Shown here in pieces: positions 44,192-54,390 of a stretch of 64,000 bases of DNA; within the stretch, counting starts at the first letter, position 1, and each line of letters opens with the position of its first letter. Source of the DNA: Sphingomonas soli NBRC 100801 (GTDB lineage Bacteria; Pseudomonadota; Alphaproteobacteria; Sphingomonadales; Sphingomonadaceae); assembly GCF_001591025.1 (NCBI RefSeq), contig NZ_BCTZ01000009.1, positions 186,001 to 250,000 on the forward strand, in the 5' to 3' direction. The notes below the pieces were generated by a model. It was not told the DNA's origin and ran no database searches. It saw nothing but the letters and a program-made list of their open reading frames with translations. The position numbers and the translations under genes are program-made.

Positions 44192-45016
44192 ATGACCGAA
44201 TATGTAGCCGTTACCGCTGACCTGCCCAAAACCCGCACGCATGCGATCCGGCTACACGGCCCCGAAGGGTTCGAGGGGATGCGCCGCGCCGGGAGGCTGG
44301 GCGCGGAGATCCTCGACGCGCTGGTTCCCCATGTCGTTCCCGGCGTCACGACCGGGGAGCTGGACGATATAGTTCGCGAAATGTCTGTAGCCGGTGGCGG
44401 CGTGCCCGCGACGCTAGGCTATCGCGGCTACACCCATAGCTGCTGCATCTCGATCAACCATGTCGTGTGCCACGGCATCCCGAGCGAGAAGACGCTGAAG
44501 GACGGCGATATCGTGAATATCGACGTGACCCCCATGCTGGACGGCTGGCACGGTGACACCAGCCGGATGTTCCTGGTGGGCGACGTGCCGATCAAGGCGA
44601 AGCGGCTGGTGGACGTCACCTATGAGGCGCTGATGCTCGGGCTGGAGCAGGCGAAGCCGGGCAATCATCTTGGCGATATCAGCCATGCGATCCAGCGCCA
44701 TGCCGAGAAGCATCGCTACGGCGTGGTTCGCGATTTCTGCGGGCATGGCGTGGGGCAATTGTTCCACGATGCGCCCGACGTCGTCCATGTCGGCCGCCCC
44801 GGCACCGGCCCGGAACTGCGCCCCGGCATGTTCTTCACCGTCGAACCGATGATCAATATCGGCCGGCCCGACGTGAAATTGCTCGAGGACGGCTGGACGG
44901 CGGTGACGCGCGACCGCTCGCTCTCTGCGCAGTTCGAGCATTCGATCGGGATCACCGAGGATGGCTGCGAGATCTTCACGAAGAGTCCGAAGGGGCTGGA
45001 CCGCCCGCCTTATTGA
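44192..45016 (+). CDS. map: Type I methionyl aminopeptidase
   Basis: A 274-residue enzyme that removes the initiator Met from nascent proteins. The metal ligands are in INHVVCHGIPS (substrate-site His), VNIDVTPMLDGWHGDTSRMF (Asp/Asp), FCGHGVGQLFHDAP (His), FFTVEPMINIG (Glu) and AQFEHSIGITE (Glu). The N-terminal 30 residues are longer than in E. coli MAP, typical for sphingomonads. Its 3' end overlaps the convergent low-GC gene by 7 bp. Confidence 0.96.
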   Translation: MTEYVAVTADLPKTRTHAIRLHGPEGFEGMRRAGRLGAEILDALVPHVVPGVTTGELDDIVREMSVAGGGVPATLGYRGYTHSCCISINHVVCHGIPSEKTLKDGDIVNIDVTPMLDGWHGDTSRMFLVGDVPIKAKRLVDVTYEALMLGLEQAKPGNHLGDISHAIQRHAEKHRYGVVRDFCGHGVGQLFHDAPDVVHVGRPGTGPELRPGMFFTVEPMINIGRPDVKLLEDGWTAVTRDRSLSAQFEHSIGITEDGCEIFTKSPKGLDRPPY

Positions 45017-45549
45017 GTTGCCGTCGCGGGCGAAATCGGAGGCGTGACCAGTTCCCTGGCCCGGGTCTGGAACGTGTTCCACCTGCTTTGCCAGTCGCGA
45101 TGGCGGGAAACTTCAAGATCGAACCACTCCTTGAGGGCGTTTATATCGTGCTTGATCGCGGAACGATCACTTAGCCCCTCCAGATAGACCTCCCACCAGA
45201 AAATGAAATGGTGGGAGAATAGCCCGCATATCTTGCCCGAGTTAATCAGCCTGCTGGTACGAAGCATATTGAGCCGGAAAAAGAAGCGCCCAATAATGTA
45301 GAATTGCTCCCAGATATCCTCGCCAGGCTCAATCCCACCTTTCCCTCGGCTTGGCTTGACGCGGTTCGCAATTATCCAGTTCTCTGTCACTCCCCTAGCC
45401 CGGGAAATTTCAGGGGAATGAAATTCCCGGAGAAGATCGGCAGTCGCTTCATTCCGACCGACAAGTATCTGCCCCCAAAAAACGGCAATCGGTATTGCTG
45501 TGATGCCAGCGACTTCAACGCCTCGCATAATCACTTCGATACATGTCAT
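45010..45549 (-). CDS. Hypothetical protein, low GC, DUF4760-like
   Basis: A 179-residue protein with an N-terminal hydrophobic stretch (GITAIPIAVFWGQILVG) and a helical body: ATADLLREFHSPEISRARG, FYIIGRFFFRLNMLRTSRLI, GLFSHHFIFWWEVYLEGL. The order (EFhxPEhxxAR, a helical pair and FxxWWE) resembles DUF4760 membrane-anchored proteins (recognised by pattern, low confidence). Codon usage and base composition are AT-richer than all neighbours, suggesting recent transfer. The 3' end overlaps map. Confidence 0.65.
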   Translation of the reverse strand: MTCIEVIMRGVEVAGITAIPIAVFWGQILVGRNEATADLLREFHSPEISRARGVTENWIIANRVKPSRGKGGIEPGEDIWEQFYIIGRFFFRLNMLRTSRLINSGKICGLFSHHFIFWWEVYLEGLSDRSAIKHDINALKEWFDLEVSRHRDWQSRWNTFQTRARELVTPPISPATATQ

Positions 45550-45653
45550 TAGCCTGCCCCCATGGGGACGCTAAACGGCGGGGGCGAATAATACTACATC
45601 TATGAAACGCAGGGACCATAAATACCTTCTGGGCCCAGTTAAGCGGAATGCTC

Positions 45654-46444
<791 letters not shown>

Positions 46445-46492
46445 CGCAGCGCAGCATTACGTGGATTGCTGCACTGCAAATGTAATTTTATT

Positions 46493-46508
46493 GCCCGATT
46501 CGTCGGGC
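46493..46508 (+). promoter_or_regulatory. GCCCGA-TTCG-TCGGGC hairpin between glnB and glnA
   Basis: A 6-bp stem with a UUCG-type tetraloop, followed by TCTTG, 30 bp before the glnA ATG. It may trim or partially terminate the glnB-glnA message, or set the relative expression of the two genes. Confidence 0.55.
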
Positions 46509-46538
46509 TCTTGAAAGAGAGCGAAAGGGGTTTCTCAA

Positions 46539-47951
46539 ATGGCGAATTCGGCCAGCGACATTCTGAAGATGGTCAAGGATAACGAGATCGAGTGGATCGA
46601 TCTGCGTTTCACCGACCCCAAGGGAAAGTGGCAGCACCTCACCATGGTCGCGTCGGTGATCGGCGAGGACGAGCTGACCGACGGCCTGATGTTCGACGGC
46701 TCCTCGATCGAGGGCTGGAAGGCGATCAACGAATCGGACATGATCCTGAAGCCGGATCTGGACGCGGTCTGGGTCGATCCCTTCTCGGCGACGCCGATGC
46801 TCATTCTGGTCTGCGACATCGTCGAGCCCTCGACCGGCGAACTCTATGCGCGTGACCCGCGCTCGACCGCGAAGCGCTCGGAAGCGTATCTCAAGACGCT
46901 CGGCATCGGCGACACCGTCTATGTCGGCCCCGAAGCCGAGTTCTTCATGTTCGACGACGTCCGCTTCGAGAACAGCTATTCGACGTCTTACTACAAGATC
47001 GACGACATCGAGCTGCCGGGCAATTCGGGCCGCGAATATGAAGGCGGCAATCTGGGCCACCGCCCGCGCGCCAAGGGCGGCTATTTCCCCGTCGCGCCGG
47101 TCGACTCGGCTGTCGATATCCGCGGCGAGATGGTCTCGACCATGCTCGAAATGGGCCTGCCCTGCGACAAGCATCACCACGAGGTCGCCGCTGCGCAGCA
47201 CGAGCTGGGCCTGACCTTTGGCACGCTGGTGCAGACCGCCGACCGCATGCAGATCTACAAGTACGTCGTGCATCAGGTCGCGCAGGCCTATGGCAAGACC
47301 GCGACCTTCATGCCGAAGCCGATCAAGGAAGATAACGGCTCGGGCATGCACACCCATATCTCGATCTGGGATAAGGGCACGCCGCTCTTCGCGGGCAATG
47401 GCTATGCCGGCCTCAGCGACATGTGCCTCTATTTCATCGGCGGCGTGATCAAGCATGCCAAGGCGCTGAACGCCTTCACCAACCCTTCGACCAACAGCTA
47501 CAAGCGCCTGGTTCCGGGTTATGAAGCGCCGGTGCTGCTCGCTTATTCGAGCCGCAACCGTTCGGCTTCGTGCCGCATCCCCTATGGCGCGGGCAGCAAG
47601 GCAAAGCGCGTCGAGTTCCGCTTCCCCGATGCGCTGGCCAATCCGTATCTCTGCTATGCGGCGCTGCTGATGGCCGGACTGGACGGCATCCAGAACAAGA
47701 TCCACCCGGGCGATCCGATGGACAAGAACCTCTATGACCTGCCGCCGGCAGAGCTGGAGCAGGTGCCGACCGTTTGCGGTTCTCTCCGCGAAGCGCTGGA
47801 CAGCCTGGAAGCCGATCAGGACTTCCTGCTGAAGGGCGACGTGTTCACCCGTGACCAGATCGCGGCCTATGTCGAGATCAAGCGCGCCGACGTGGCGCGT
47901 TGGGAAATGACCCCCAGCCCGGTCGAATACGACATGTATTATAGCGCCTGA
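46539..47951 (+). CDS. glnA: Glutamine synthetase, type I
   Basis: A 470-residue ATP-dependent ammonia-assimilating enzyme that forms a dodecamer. Motifs: [42 protein letters not shown], and the adenylylation site Tyr399 in KNLYDLPP. The presence of that Tyr implies GlnE control as in GSI-beta. The ribosome site AAAGGGG precedes the ATG. It lies 94 bp after glnB and is probably cotranscribed, with a possible second promoter in the gap. Confidence 0.97.
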   Translation: MANSASDILKMVKDNEIEWIDLRFTDPKGKWQHLTMVASVIGEDELTDGLMFDGSSIEGWKAINESDMILKPDLDAVWVDPFSATPMLILVCDIVEPSTGELYARDPRSTAKRSEAYLKTLGIGDTVYVGPEAEFFMFDDVRFENSYSTSYYKIDDIELPGNSGREYEGGNLGHRPRAKGGYFPVAPVDSAVDIRGEMVSTMLEMGLPCDKHHHEVAAAQHELGLTFGTLVQTADRMQIYKYVVHQVAQAYGKTATFMPKPIKEDNGSGMHTHISIWDKGTPLFAGNGYAGLSDMCLYFIGGVIKHAKALNAFTNPSTNSYKRLVPGYEAPVLLAYSSRNRSASCRIPYGAGSKAKRVEFRFPDALANPYLCYAALLMAGLDGIQNKIHPGDPMDKNLYDLPPAELEQVPTVCGSLREALDSLEADQDFLLKGDVFTRDQIAAYVEIKRADVARWEMTPSPVEYDMYYSA

Positions 47952-47977
47952 TTTCGGGGGAGATCAGACGACGCTTG

Positions 47978-48007
47978 GGGCGCTCGGGGAGACCCGGGTG
48001 CCCTTTT
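47978..48007 (+). terminator. Intrinsic terminator of glnA
   Basis: GGGCGCTCGGG (47978-47988) pairs over 11 bp with CCCGGGTGCCC (47993-48003), with two G-T pairs, loop GAGA, tail TTTT. Confidence 0.82.
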
Positions 48008-48102
48008 CGTTATGAGTGATTACGATATTCGGGATGCGTGATATGGGGCTTGCCGCGCGAGTCCGAGCGCAGACCGAAGTCACGAGCCAGAGAAGTAGTT
48101 GA

Positions 48103-49395
48103 ATGTCGCAGGATAAGGTGCTGATCGCCGGCGGCGGCATTGGCGGTCTCACATTGGCGCTGACGCTCCACCAGATCGGCGTGCCCTGCACCGTTTTCGA
48201 AAGCGCAGGCGAGCTGCGGCCGCTGGGCGTGGGGATCAACCTGCAACCCAATGCGGTGCGCGAGCTGGCCGATCTGGGCATCGGTGCGGATGCGCTGGAC
48301 CGGGTGGGCATCCCGGCGCGCGAATGGGCGCTGGTGGGGCTGAACGGCAAGGATATCTATACCGAGGAACGCGGGACCTTTGCCGGATATAAGTGGGACC
48401 AATATGCCGTGCATCGCGGCCGGTTTCACATGCTGCTCTACCGCACCGTAATCGAGCGGCTGGGCGAGGATGCGGTGAAGCTGGGGCACAAGGTCACCGG
48501 CTATCGCAACAATTCCGATGGAACGGTGACCGCGACGGTCGAGCTGGGTGATGGGACGATCGAGGCATTTGACGGCCGCCTCCTGTTCGGCGCGGACGGC
48601 ATCCGTTCCGCTTTGCGGGCGCAAATGCATCCCGATCAGCCCCCGATCCATTGGGGCGGTACGATCATGTGGCGCGGCACCGCGCGCGCCAGGCCAATTC
48701 GCACCGGATCGTCGTTCATCGGGCTGGGCACCAGCCGCCACCGTGTGGTGTTCTACCCGATCTCCCATCCGGACGCCGATGGTCTGGCCGACATCAACTG
48801 GATCGCCGAGCAGACGTTCGACACCGATCATGACTGGGCGAAAAGCGGCTGGTTCCGTTCGGTGCCGCTCTCCGAATTCGCGCATGAATTCCACGGCTTC
48901 GTCTATGACTGGCTCGATCTTCCGGCGCTGATCTCGCAATCCGAAGTCGCCTTCGAGAATCCGATGATCGACCGCGATCCGATCCCGACCTGGATCGACG
49001 GCGCGGTGGCGCTGATCGGCGATGCGGCGCATCCGATGTACCCGACCGGATCGAACGGCGCGTCGCAGGCGATCATCGACGCGCGCAACATCGGGCGGAT
49101 CATGCTCGATCACGACGTGACCCCGGCAACGCTCGAGGCGTTCGACGACCAATATTGCGCGGCGATCGGGCAGGTCGCGATGCGCAATCGCGGATCGGGG
49201 CCCTTCGGCCTGCTCGAGATGGTCGAGGCGCGCTGCGGCGGGCAGTTCGAGCATATCGACGATGTGATCCCGGCGGAGGAGCGCGCGGCCTTCATGCTCG
49301 CCTATCAGCAGGCGGCAGGCTTCGCGAAGGACCGGCTCAACCGGGCGCCCCGCACGATCCCCGAAGGCGCAACCCTGGCAAAGGCACTGGCATGA
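48103..49395 (+). CDS. FAD-dependent monooxygenase (PhzS/UbiH-like)
   Basis: A 430-residue class A flavin monooxygenase. GGGIGGLTLALTLHQIG is the FAD Rossmann motif and LFGADGIRSALRAQ the DG motif; the second FAD segment is GAVALIGDAAHPMYPTGSNGASQAI. It would hydroxylate an aromatic or conjugated substrate with NAD(P)H and O2; the substrate is unknown. It overlaps the DUF3237 gene by 4 bp (ATGA). Confidence 0.9.
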   Translation: MSQDKVLIAGGGIGGLTLALTLHQIGVPCTVFESAGELRPLGVGINLQPNAVRELADLGIGADALDRVGIPAREWALVGLNGKDIYTEERGTFAGYKWDQYAVHRGRFHMLLYRTVIERLGEDAVKLGHKVTGYRNNSDGTVTATVELGDGTIEAFDGRLLFGADGIRSALRAQMHPDQPPIHWGGTIMWRGTARARPIRTGSSFIGLGTSRHRVVFYPISHPDADGLADINWIAEQTFDTDHDWAKSGWFRSVPLSEFAHEFHGFVYDWLDLPALISQSEVAFENPMIDRDPIPTWIDGAVALIGDAAHPMYPTGSNGASQAIIDARNIGRIMLDHDVTPATLEAFDDQYCAAIGQVAMRNRGSGPFGLLEMVEARCGGQFEHIDDVIPAEERAAFMLAYQQAAGFAKDRLNRAPRTIPEGATLAKALA

Positions 49396-49847
49396 GCATC
49401 GAGCTGGAATTTGTAACCGAACTGGTGGTCGAGCTGACCCGTCCGCATGAAATGGGTGACGCGCCGGAGGGCACGAAGCGGATCATCCCGATCGTGGGCG
49501 GCAGCGCGAGCGGGCCACGGCTCAATGGCCGCATCCTGAATGTCGGCGCGGACTGGCAGAAAGTGAGCGCGGACGGAATCGCCGAACTCGATGCGCGCTA
49601 CGCGCTGGAGACAGAGGATGGCGCCGTGATCGAGATCGTCAGCCGCGGCATCCGCCACGCATCCGCCGAAATCGCCGCGCGGATCGCGGCGGGCGAGACG
49701 GTGCCGCCGGAAGATTATTACATGCGCACCGCAATCCGCCTTTCGGCCGGCCATCCCGCTTATGACTGGGTCAATCGCTCGATCTTCGTCGCCACCGGGG
49801 GCAAGGTTGGTGCGACGGTGCGGCTATCGGTGTATCGCGTCGCCTGA
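49392..49847 (+). CDS. DUF3237 protein
   Basis: A 151-residue protein of DUF3237: ELEFVTELVVELTRP at the start, RIIPIVGGSASGPRLNGRIL, ADWQKVSADGIAELDARYAL and a C-terminal PAYDWVNRSIFVATG. A single beta-barrel-like domain with unknown chemistry. Coupled to the flavin monooxygenase, so it probably works on the same pathway. Confidence 0.88.
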   Translation: MSIELEFVTELVVELTRPHEMGDAPEGTKRIIPIVGGSASGPRLNGRILNVGADWQKVSADGIAELDARYALETEDGAVIEIVSRGIRHASAEIAARIAAGETVPPEDYYMRTAIRLSAGHPAYDWVNRSIFVATGGKVGATVRLSVYRVA

Positions 49848-49889
49848 ACGCGATTGCGGCCACGCCTCAGGCTGACTAGCGTGGCGTGC

Positions 49890-51191
49890 ATGAAACTGCT
49901 TCCCCTGCTCGCCCCGCTGCTGGCGCTCGCCTCCCCCGCATTTGCCCAGAATCTCTCCAAGCCCGAGGCCGCGATGATCGCGACGGTGGACAAAGAGAGC
50001 AGCCGGACGCTCGACCTGCTCGAGCGGATGGTGAACCAGAATAGCGGCACGCTGCATTTCGAAGGCGTCCGCGCGGTCGGCGCGATCCTGAAGCCTGAAT
50101 TCGAAGCGCTCGGCTTCAAGGTTGAATGGATCGAAGTGCCCGAAACCCAGCGCGCAGGCCATTTCGTCGCGACGCACAAGGGCAATGGCAAGGGCAAGCG
50201 GATGCTGCTCATCGCGCATATCGACACGGTGTTCGAGGCGAGCTCTCCCTTCCAGAAGTTCGGACGGGACGGCGACAAGGCGACCGGACCCGGCGTGGTG
50301 GACGACAAGGGCGGCATCGCGGTGATCGTCGCGGCGCTGCGCGCGATGCAGGCAGCGGGCACGCTGAAGAATGCCGACATCAAGGTGATGCTGACTGGCG
50401 ACGAGGAAAAGACCGGCGACCCGATCCCGCTGGCGCGCCGCGACCTGATCGAGGCAGGCAAATGGGCCGATGTCGCGCTGGAATTCGAGAATCTCGCCGC
50501 GGAGAACGGGCAGCAATTCGGCACCGTCGCGCGGCGGAGCGCCAATAACTGGACGCTGAAAGCGACCGGCAAGACCGGGCATGGCGGCAGCGTGTTCGGC
50601 CCCGATCTGGGCTATGGCGCGATCTATGAGATCACGCGCATCCTGAATGGCTGGCGCGCGGAGCTGATCGAAGAGAACCTGACGTTCAATGTCGGCGTGA
50701 TTGCGGGCGGCACGCCGGCGACCATCGATGCGGACGGCGTAAAGGTGGAAGCGACCGGCAAGACCAACGTGATCCCCGCCACGGCGATCGCACGCGGCGA
50801 CCTGCGCAGCCTGACCCCGGAACAGGACGCGAAGGCGCGCGAGAAGATGCAGGCGATCGTCGCAAAGCACCTGCCCGGCACGACCGCGACGCTCACCTTC
50901 CAGGACAATACCCCGCCCATGGCACCGACCGAGGGCAATCGCGCGCTGCTCGCCCGGGTGAACGCGATCAACCGCGACATGGGGCTGCCGGAAATGGCCG
51001 AGTTCCCGCCGGCCAAGCGCGGCGCAGCGGATTCGAGCTTCGTCGCGGCCTATGCCGATACGCTGGCGGGCATGGGCCCGATCGGCGGCTCGCTCCATGC
51101 CGAGGGCGAATGGCTGGACGTGCCCAGCATCGCAATCCAGGCAAAACGCAGCGCGATCCTGATGAGTCGGCTGGCGCGCGAGAAGAGGTAA
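49890..51191 (+). CDS. Exported M20-family metallopeptidase
   Basis: A 433-residue M20 hydrolase with signal peptide MKLLPLLAPLLALASPAFAQ. Metal-site residues are in LLIAHIDTVFEASSPF, GPGVVDDKGGIAV (bridging Asp) and LTGDEEKTGD (Glu-Glu). The lid has GKTGHGGSVFGPDLGYG. A different subfamily from the copy at 39 kb (about 25% identity by eye, not computed). Likely a glutamate carboxypeptidase-like enzyme. Confidence 0.92.
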   Translation: MKLLPLLAPLLALASPAFAQNLSKPEAAMIATVDKESSRTLDLLERMVNQNSGTLHFEGVRAVGAILKPEFEALGFKVEWIEVPETQRAGHFVATHKGNGKGKRMLLIAHIDTVFEASSPFQKFGRDGDKATGPGVVDDKGGIAVIVAALRAMQAAGTLKNADIKVMLTGDEEKTGDPIPLARRDLIEAGKWADVALEFENLAAENGQQFGTVARRSANNWTLKATGKTGHGGSVFGPDLGYGAIYEITRILNGWRAELIEENLTFNVGVIAGGTPATIDADGVKVEATGKTNVIPATAIARGDLRSLTPEQDAKAREKMQAIVAKHLPGTTATLTFQDNTPPMAPTEGNRALLARVNAINRDMGLPEMAEFPPAKRGAADSSFVAAYADTLAGMGPIGGSLHAEGEWLDVPSIAIQAKRSAILMSRLAREKR

Positions 51192-51324
51192 GCCCGGAGC
51201 GCGCCCACGCCCCCGCCCTGCTGGGCGCACATAGTAGCTGCGTTCACAGCCTAGGTTGCATCTTGCAACCCGCGCGCGCCCGCGCCATCTGGCATACCGA
51301 AGTTTCAAAAATCGGAGCGGATGA

Positions 51325-52749
51325 ATGCGCAGCTATCTCAAGCACTATATCGATGGCGCATGGGTGGAGAGCGAAGGCGGCACGCGCCACGACGTGATCA
51401 ACCCGGCCACCGAAGCGCCGACCGCGGAGATCATGCTGGGCACCGCCGCCGATGTCGACAAGGCCGCAACGGCAGCCGCACGCGCGTTCGAGAGCTTCTC
51501 GCGCACCACGGTCGATGAACGCATCGCACTGCTCGAACGCATCCTAGAAGCATACAAGGCACGCGCGGGCGATATGGCGGAGGCGATCAGCCTGGAGATG
51601 GGCGCCCCCGTGAGCCTTGCGCGCACCGCGCAGGTGGGATCGGGGATCGGGCATCTGATGGCGGCGATCGCCGCGCTTCGGGAATTCACCTTCGAGGAGC
51701 AGATCGGCAACAGCCTGGTCGTGCATGAGCCGATCGGCGTGGTGGCGATGATAACCCCGTGGAACTGGCCGCTCAACCAGATCGTCTCCAAGGTCGCGCC
51801 CGCATTGGCGGCGGGCTGCTCGATGATCCTGAAGCCCAGCGAAGAAGCCCCGGGCTGCGCTGCGATCTTTGCCGAAGTGATGGATGCGGCGGGCGTTCCA
51901 GCTGGCGTGTTCAACCTCGTCAACGGAGATGGCCCGGGCGTGGGCACCGCGCTTTCGACGCACAGGCTGGTCGATATGGTGAGCTTCACCGGCTCGACCC
52001 GTGCAGGCGTGCTGGTGGCCAAGAACGCTGCCGAGACGGTGAAGCGCGTGCATCAGGAACTGGGCGGCAAATCACCCTCCGTGATGCTCGAAAGCGCCGA
52101 TCCAGCCGCCGCGGTGAAGGGTACGCTCTTCAACGTGCTCATGAATTCGGGACAGAGCTGCATCGCCCCCGCCCGGCTGCTGGTGCCCGAGAGCAAGGTC
52201 GCGGAAGTGACTGCCATCGCAACCGAGATGATGAAGGCAACCGAGACCGGCGATCCCGCGCAGGAAGGCCGGCATCTCGGCCCCGTGGTCAACAAGGCGC
52301 AGTGGGACAAGATCCAGGGGCTGATCGCCAAGGGCATGGCAGAGGGCGCGAAGCTGGAGACGGGCGGCCCCGGCCGTCCGGACGGCGTGGAGACCGGCTA
52401 TTTCGTCAAACCCACGCTCTTCTCGGGCGTGACCAACGACATGACGATCGCGCGCGAGGAGATTTTCGGGCCGGTGGTCACGATCATCCCATACAAGGAC
52501 GAGGAAGACGCGATCCGCATCGCCAACGATACCGCTTATGGCCTGTCCGCCGTGCTGTTCGGTGATGCCGAAGGCGTCCGCCGCGTCGCGCCCCGCCTGC
52601 GCGCCGGGATGGTCTATGTGAATGGCGGCCAGCCGAGCCCTGATTTGCCGTTCGGCGGGTATAAGCAGTCGGGCAACGGCCGCGAGCATGGCAAGTTCGG
52701 GCTGGCCGAATTCCTGGAAGTGAAGGCGCTGGTGAACGCGCTGGGATAA
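51325..52749 (+). CDS. NAD(P)-dependent aldehyde dehydrogenase
   Basis: A 474-residue ALDH. The general base is Glu245 in HQELGGKSP, the nucleophile Cys279 in NSGQSCIAPAR, and NAD motifs VGSGIGHLMAAIAAL and FTGSTRAGVLVAKNA are intact. The C-terminus is PFGGYKQSGNGREHGKFG. Broad aldehyde oxidation; the substrate is unknown. The start at 51325 has GGAGCGG upstream; an ATG 4 bp earlier is out of frame. Confidence 0.93.
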   Translation: MRSYLKHYIDGAWVESEGGTRHDVINPATEAPTAEIMLGTAADVDKAATAAARAFESFSRTTVDERIALLERILEAYKARAGDMAEAISLEMGAPVSLARTAQVGSGIGHLMAAIAALREFTFEEQIGNSLVVHEPIGVVAMITPWNWPLNQIVSKVAPALAAGCSMILKPSEEAPGCAAIFAEVMDAAGVPAGVFNLVNGDGPGVGTALSTHRLVDMVSFTGSTRAGVLVAKNAAETVKRVHQELGGKSPSVMLESADPAAAVKGTLFNVLMNSGQSCIAPARLLVPESKVAEVTAIATEMMKATETGDPAQEGRHLGPVVNKAQWDKIQGLIAKGMAEGAKLETGGPGRPDGVETGYFVKPTLFSGVTNDMTIAREEIFGPVVTIIPYKDEEDAIRIANDTAYGLSAVLFGDAEGVRRVAPRLRAGMVYVNGGQPSPDLPFGGYKQSGNGREHGKFGLAEFLEVKALVNALG

Positions 52750-52807
52750 ACATCGCTGGGCGTGCGCGAGAGGATAGCCATTCTCCCGGCCTTGCTTCGC
52801 GCGGCCA

Positions 52808-52833
52808 CCCTCTCCCCGCAAGTGGAGAGAGGG
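52808..52833. repeat. Imperfect hairpin CCCTCTCC...GGAGAGAGGG
   Basis: CCCTCTCC (52808-52815) and GGAGAGAGGG (52824-52833) pair with two unpaired bases, between the aldehyde dehydrogenase and quinone reductase (convergent). A common sphingomonad intergenic sequence type; it may act as a terminator. Confidence 0.5.
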
Positions 52834-52835
52834 AC

Positions 52836-53810
52836 TTATGGCAGCAGCACGGTCGATCCGGTTGTCTCGCCCGCTTCCAGAGCGCGATGCGCTTCTGCGG
52901 CATCCTCCAGTGCAAAGCTCTGGTTGATGTCGGCACGGATCGCGCCGGTGCGAAGCATCTCGAACAGCCGCTCGCTGCCCGCGGCGCGTTCCTCGGGCGT
53001 GACGTAATAATCGAACATCGTCGGGCGGGTGACGAAGATCGATCCGGCGCGGGCGAGCTCGCCCAGATGCACGCCGTCCACCGGACCGCTGGCATTGCCG
53101 AAGCTCACCACCAGCCCCCGACGCTTGGTCGACGCGACCGATTCCTTCCACATCGCCTTGCCGACGCCATCGAGCACCACATCGACGCCAACGCCGCCGG
53201 TGACCTCGCGGACGAAAGCGGCCACACCCTCGCCACGCGAGACCAGCACGTGATCCGCGCCAGCTTCCTTTGCCAGCGCCACCTTCGCCTCACTGCCGAC
53301 GGTCGCGATCACCCGTGCGCCGATCGCCTTGAGCCAGCGCACCGCGATCTGGCCGACGCCGCCGGCCGCGGCATGAACGAGCACGGTCCAGCCGGGCTGC
53401 ACCCTGGCGCAGCGCTCGATCAAGAACTCGGCCGTGCCGCCCTTGAGCAGGGCGGCAGCGGCGGTTTCGTCTGAAATGTCGGCGGGCAGCTTGAACAGCG
53501 AGGCTGCGCTCACGTTGCGCTCGCTCGCATAGGCACCAAGCGCGGGGCCGAAGGTTGCGACGCGATCCCCTGGTGCGAGCCCGGATACGCCCTCGCCCAC
53601 CGCTTCCACTACGCCTGCGGCCTCGCCGCCCAGCCCGCTGGGCAGCGCGACGGGATAAAGACCCGAGCGAAAATAGGTGTCGATGAAGTTCAGCCCGACA
53701 GCCGTATTGCGCATCCGCACTTCACCGGGGCCGGGCGGTGGCAGGTCCACATCCACCCACTGGATTACCTCGGGTCCGCCGGTTCGTTCGATGCGTGCAA
53801 TGCGCGCCAT
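52836..53810 (-). CDS. Quinone oxidoreductase (QOR family)
   Basis: A 324-residue zinc-free MDR. N-terminus ARIARIERTGGPEVIQWVDV and PPGPGEVRMRNTAVGLNFID; nucleotide motif VHAAAGGVGQIAVRWLKAIG; C-terminus AHRALEAGETTGSTVLLP. The sequence is the classic quinone reductase (QOR) type, NADPH-dependent one-electron reduction of quinones. The ribosome site is CGGAGG. Distinct from the PIG3-type gene at 7.4 kb. Confidence 0.93.
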   Translation of the reverse strand: MARIARIERTGGPEVIQWVDVDLPPPGPGEVRMRNTAVGLNFIDTYFRSGLYPVALPSGLGGEAAGVVEAVGEGVSGLAPGDRVATFGPALGAYASERNVSAASLFKLPADISDETAAAALLKGGTAEFLIERCARVQPGWTVLVHAAAGGVGQIAVRWLKAIGARVIATVGSEAKVALAKEAGADHVLVSRGEGVAAFVREVTGGVGVDVVLDGVGKAMWKESVASTKRRGLVVSFGNASGPVDGVHLGELARAGSIFVTRPTMFDYYVTPEERAAGSERLFEMLRTGAIRADINQSFALEDAAEAHRALEAGETTGSTVLLP

Positions 53811-53858
53811 ATGGCCTCCGCTATCTGGTTCGCGGTGGCAGATAGGGTGCCGTGCGGC

Positions 53859-54101
53859 TTAATGCACCGTGCCGACGGCGCGACCGATCGAAAGCAGCAC
53901 GATCAGCCGCTCGATCTGACGCCAGCGGCAGAAACCGAGCGCGTTGCCCAGATCGCGATAATGATCCGCGCGCGCAGCCGCTTCGCAACCCGCATTGTCG
54001 CCGAAATTGGCGATGAGCTGCGTCGCGTCCGCTACCTGAAGCGCGTCGGCCAGATAGGGGAGCATGGGGGTTGCGTTCGCGTGGGGCTCGAAAAGGTTCA
54101 T
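53859..54101 (-). CDS. Hypothetical 80-residue protein
   Basis: MNLFEPHANATPMLPYLADA, then ADATQLIANFGDNAGCEAAARADHY and an amphipathic C-terminal helix (RWRQIERLIVLLSIGRAVGTV). An excellent ribosome site (GGAGGCGGC) supports it as a real gene. Not a recognised domain; small conserved sphingomonad proteins of this type are known without function. Confidence 0.7.
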   Translation of the reverse strand: MNLFEPHANATPMLPYLADALQVADATQLIANFGDNAGCEAAARADHYRDLGNALGFCRWRQIERLIVLLSIGRAVGTVH

Positions 54102-54209
54102 GCCGCCTCCATGCGCATGCAAGGTTGAAGCAATCGCGCCGCAACAAGGTGAAGCCCGCCTAAACCATCAATTGTGGCGCGCGGGCGCATGGCGTGGCAA
54201 AGGCGCGTA

Positions 54210-54386
54210 ATGGCAAACGCATCACGCACCCCCCAGGCCGGCGGCTTCCTTCTCGCGATCGCGCTGATCGTCGGCGTTTTCGTGGGCATGGCAAAGGGCC
54301 AGCCTTCGGTCGGATTCGTCGCCGGGCTTGCCGTAGGGCTCACCGGACTGCTGATCGTGTGGCTGGTGGACCGCCGCAAGGACTGA
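54210..54386 (+). CDS. Small membrane protein, 58 residues
   Basis: A 58-residue protein with two hydrophobic helices (GGFLLAIALIVGVFVGMAKG, then FVAGLAVGLTGLLIVWLVD) ending RRKD. Likely an inner-membrane protein, function unknown. The ribosome site is weak. Convergent to the S24 gene, 4 bp apart. Confidence 0.6.
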   Translation: MANASRTPQAGGFLLAIALIVGVFVGMAKGQPSVGFVAGLAVGLTGLLIVWLVDRRKD

Positions 54387-54390
54387 TCCG

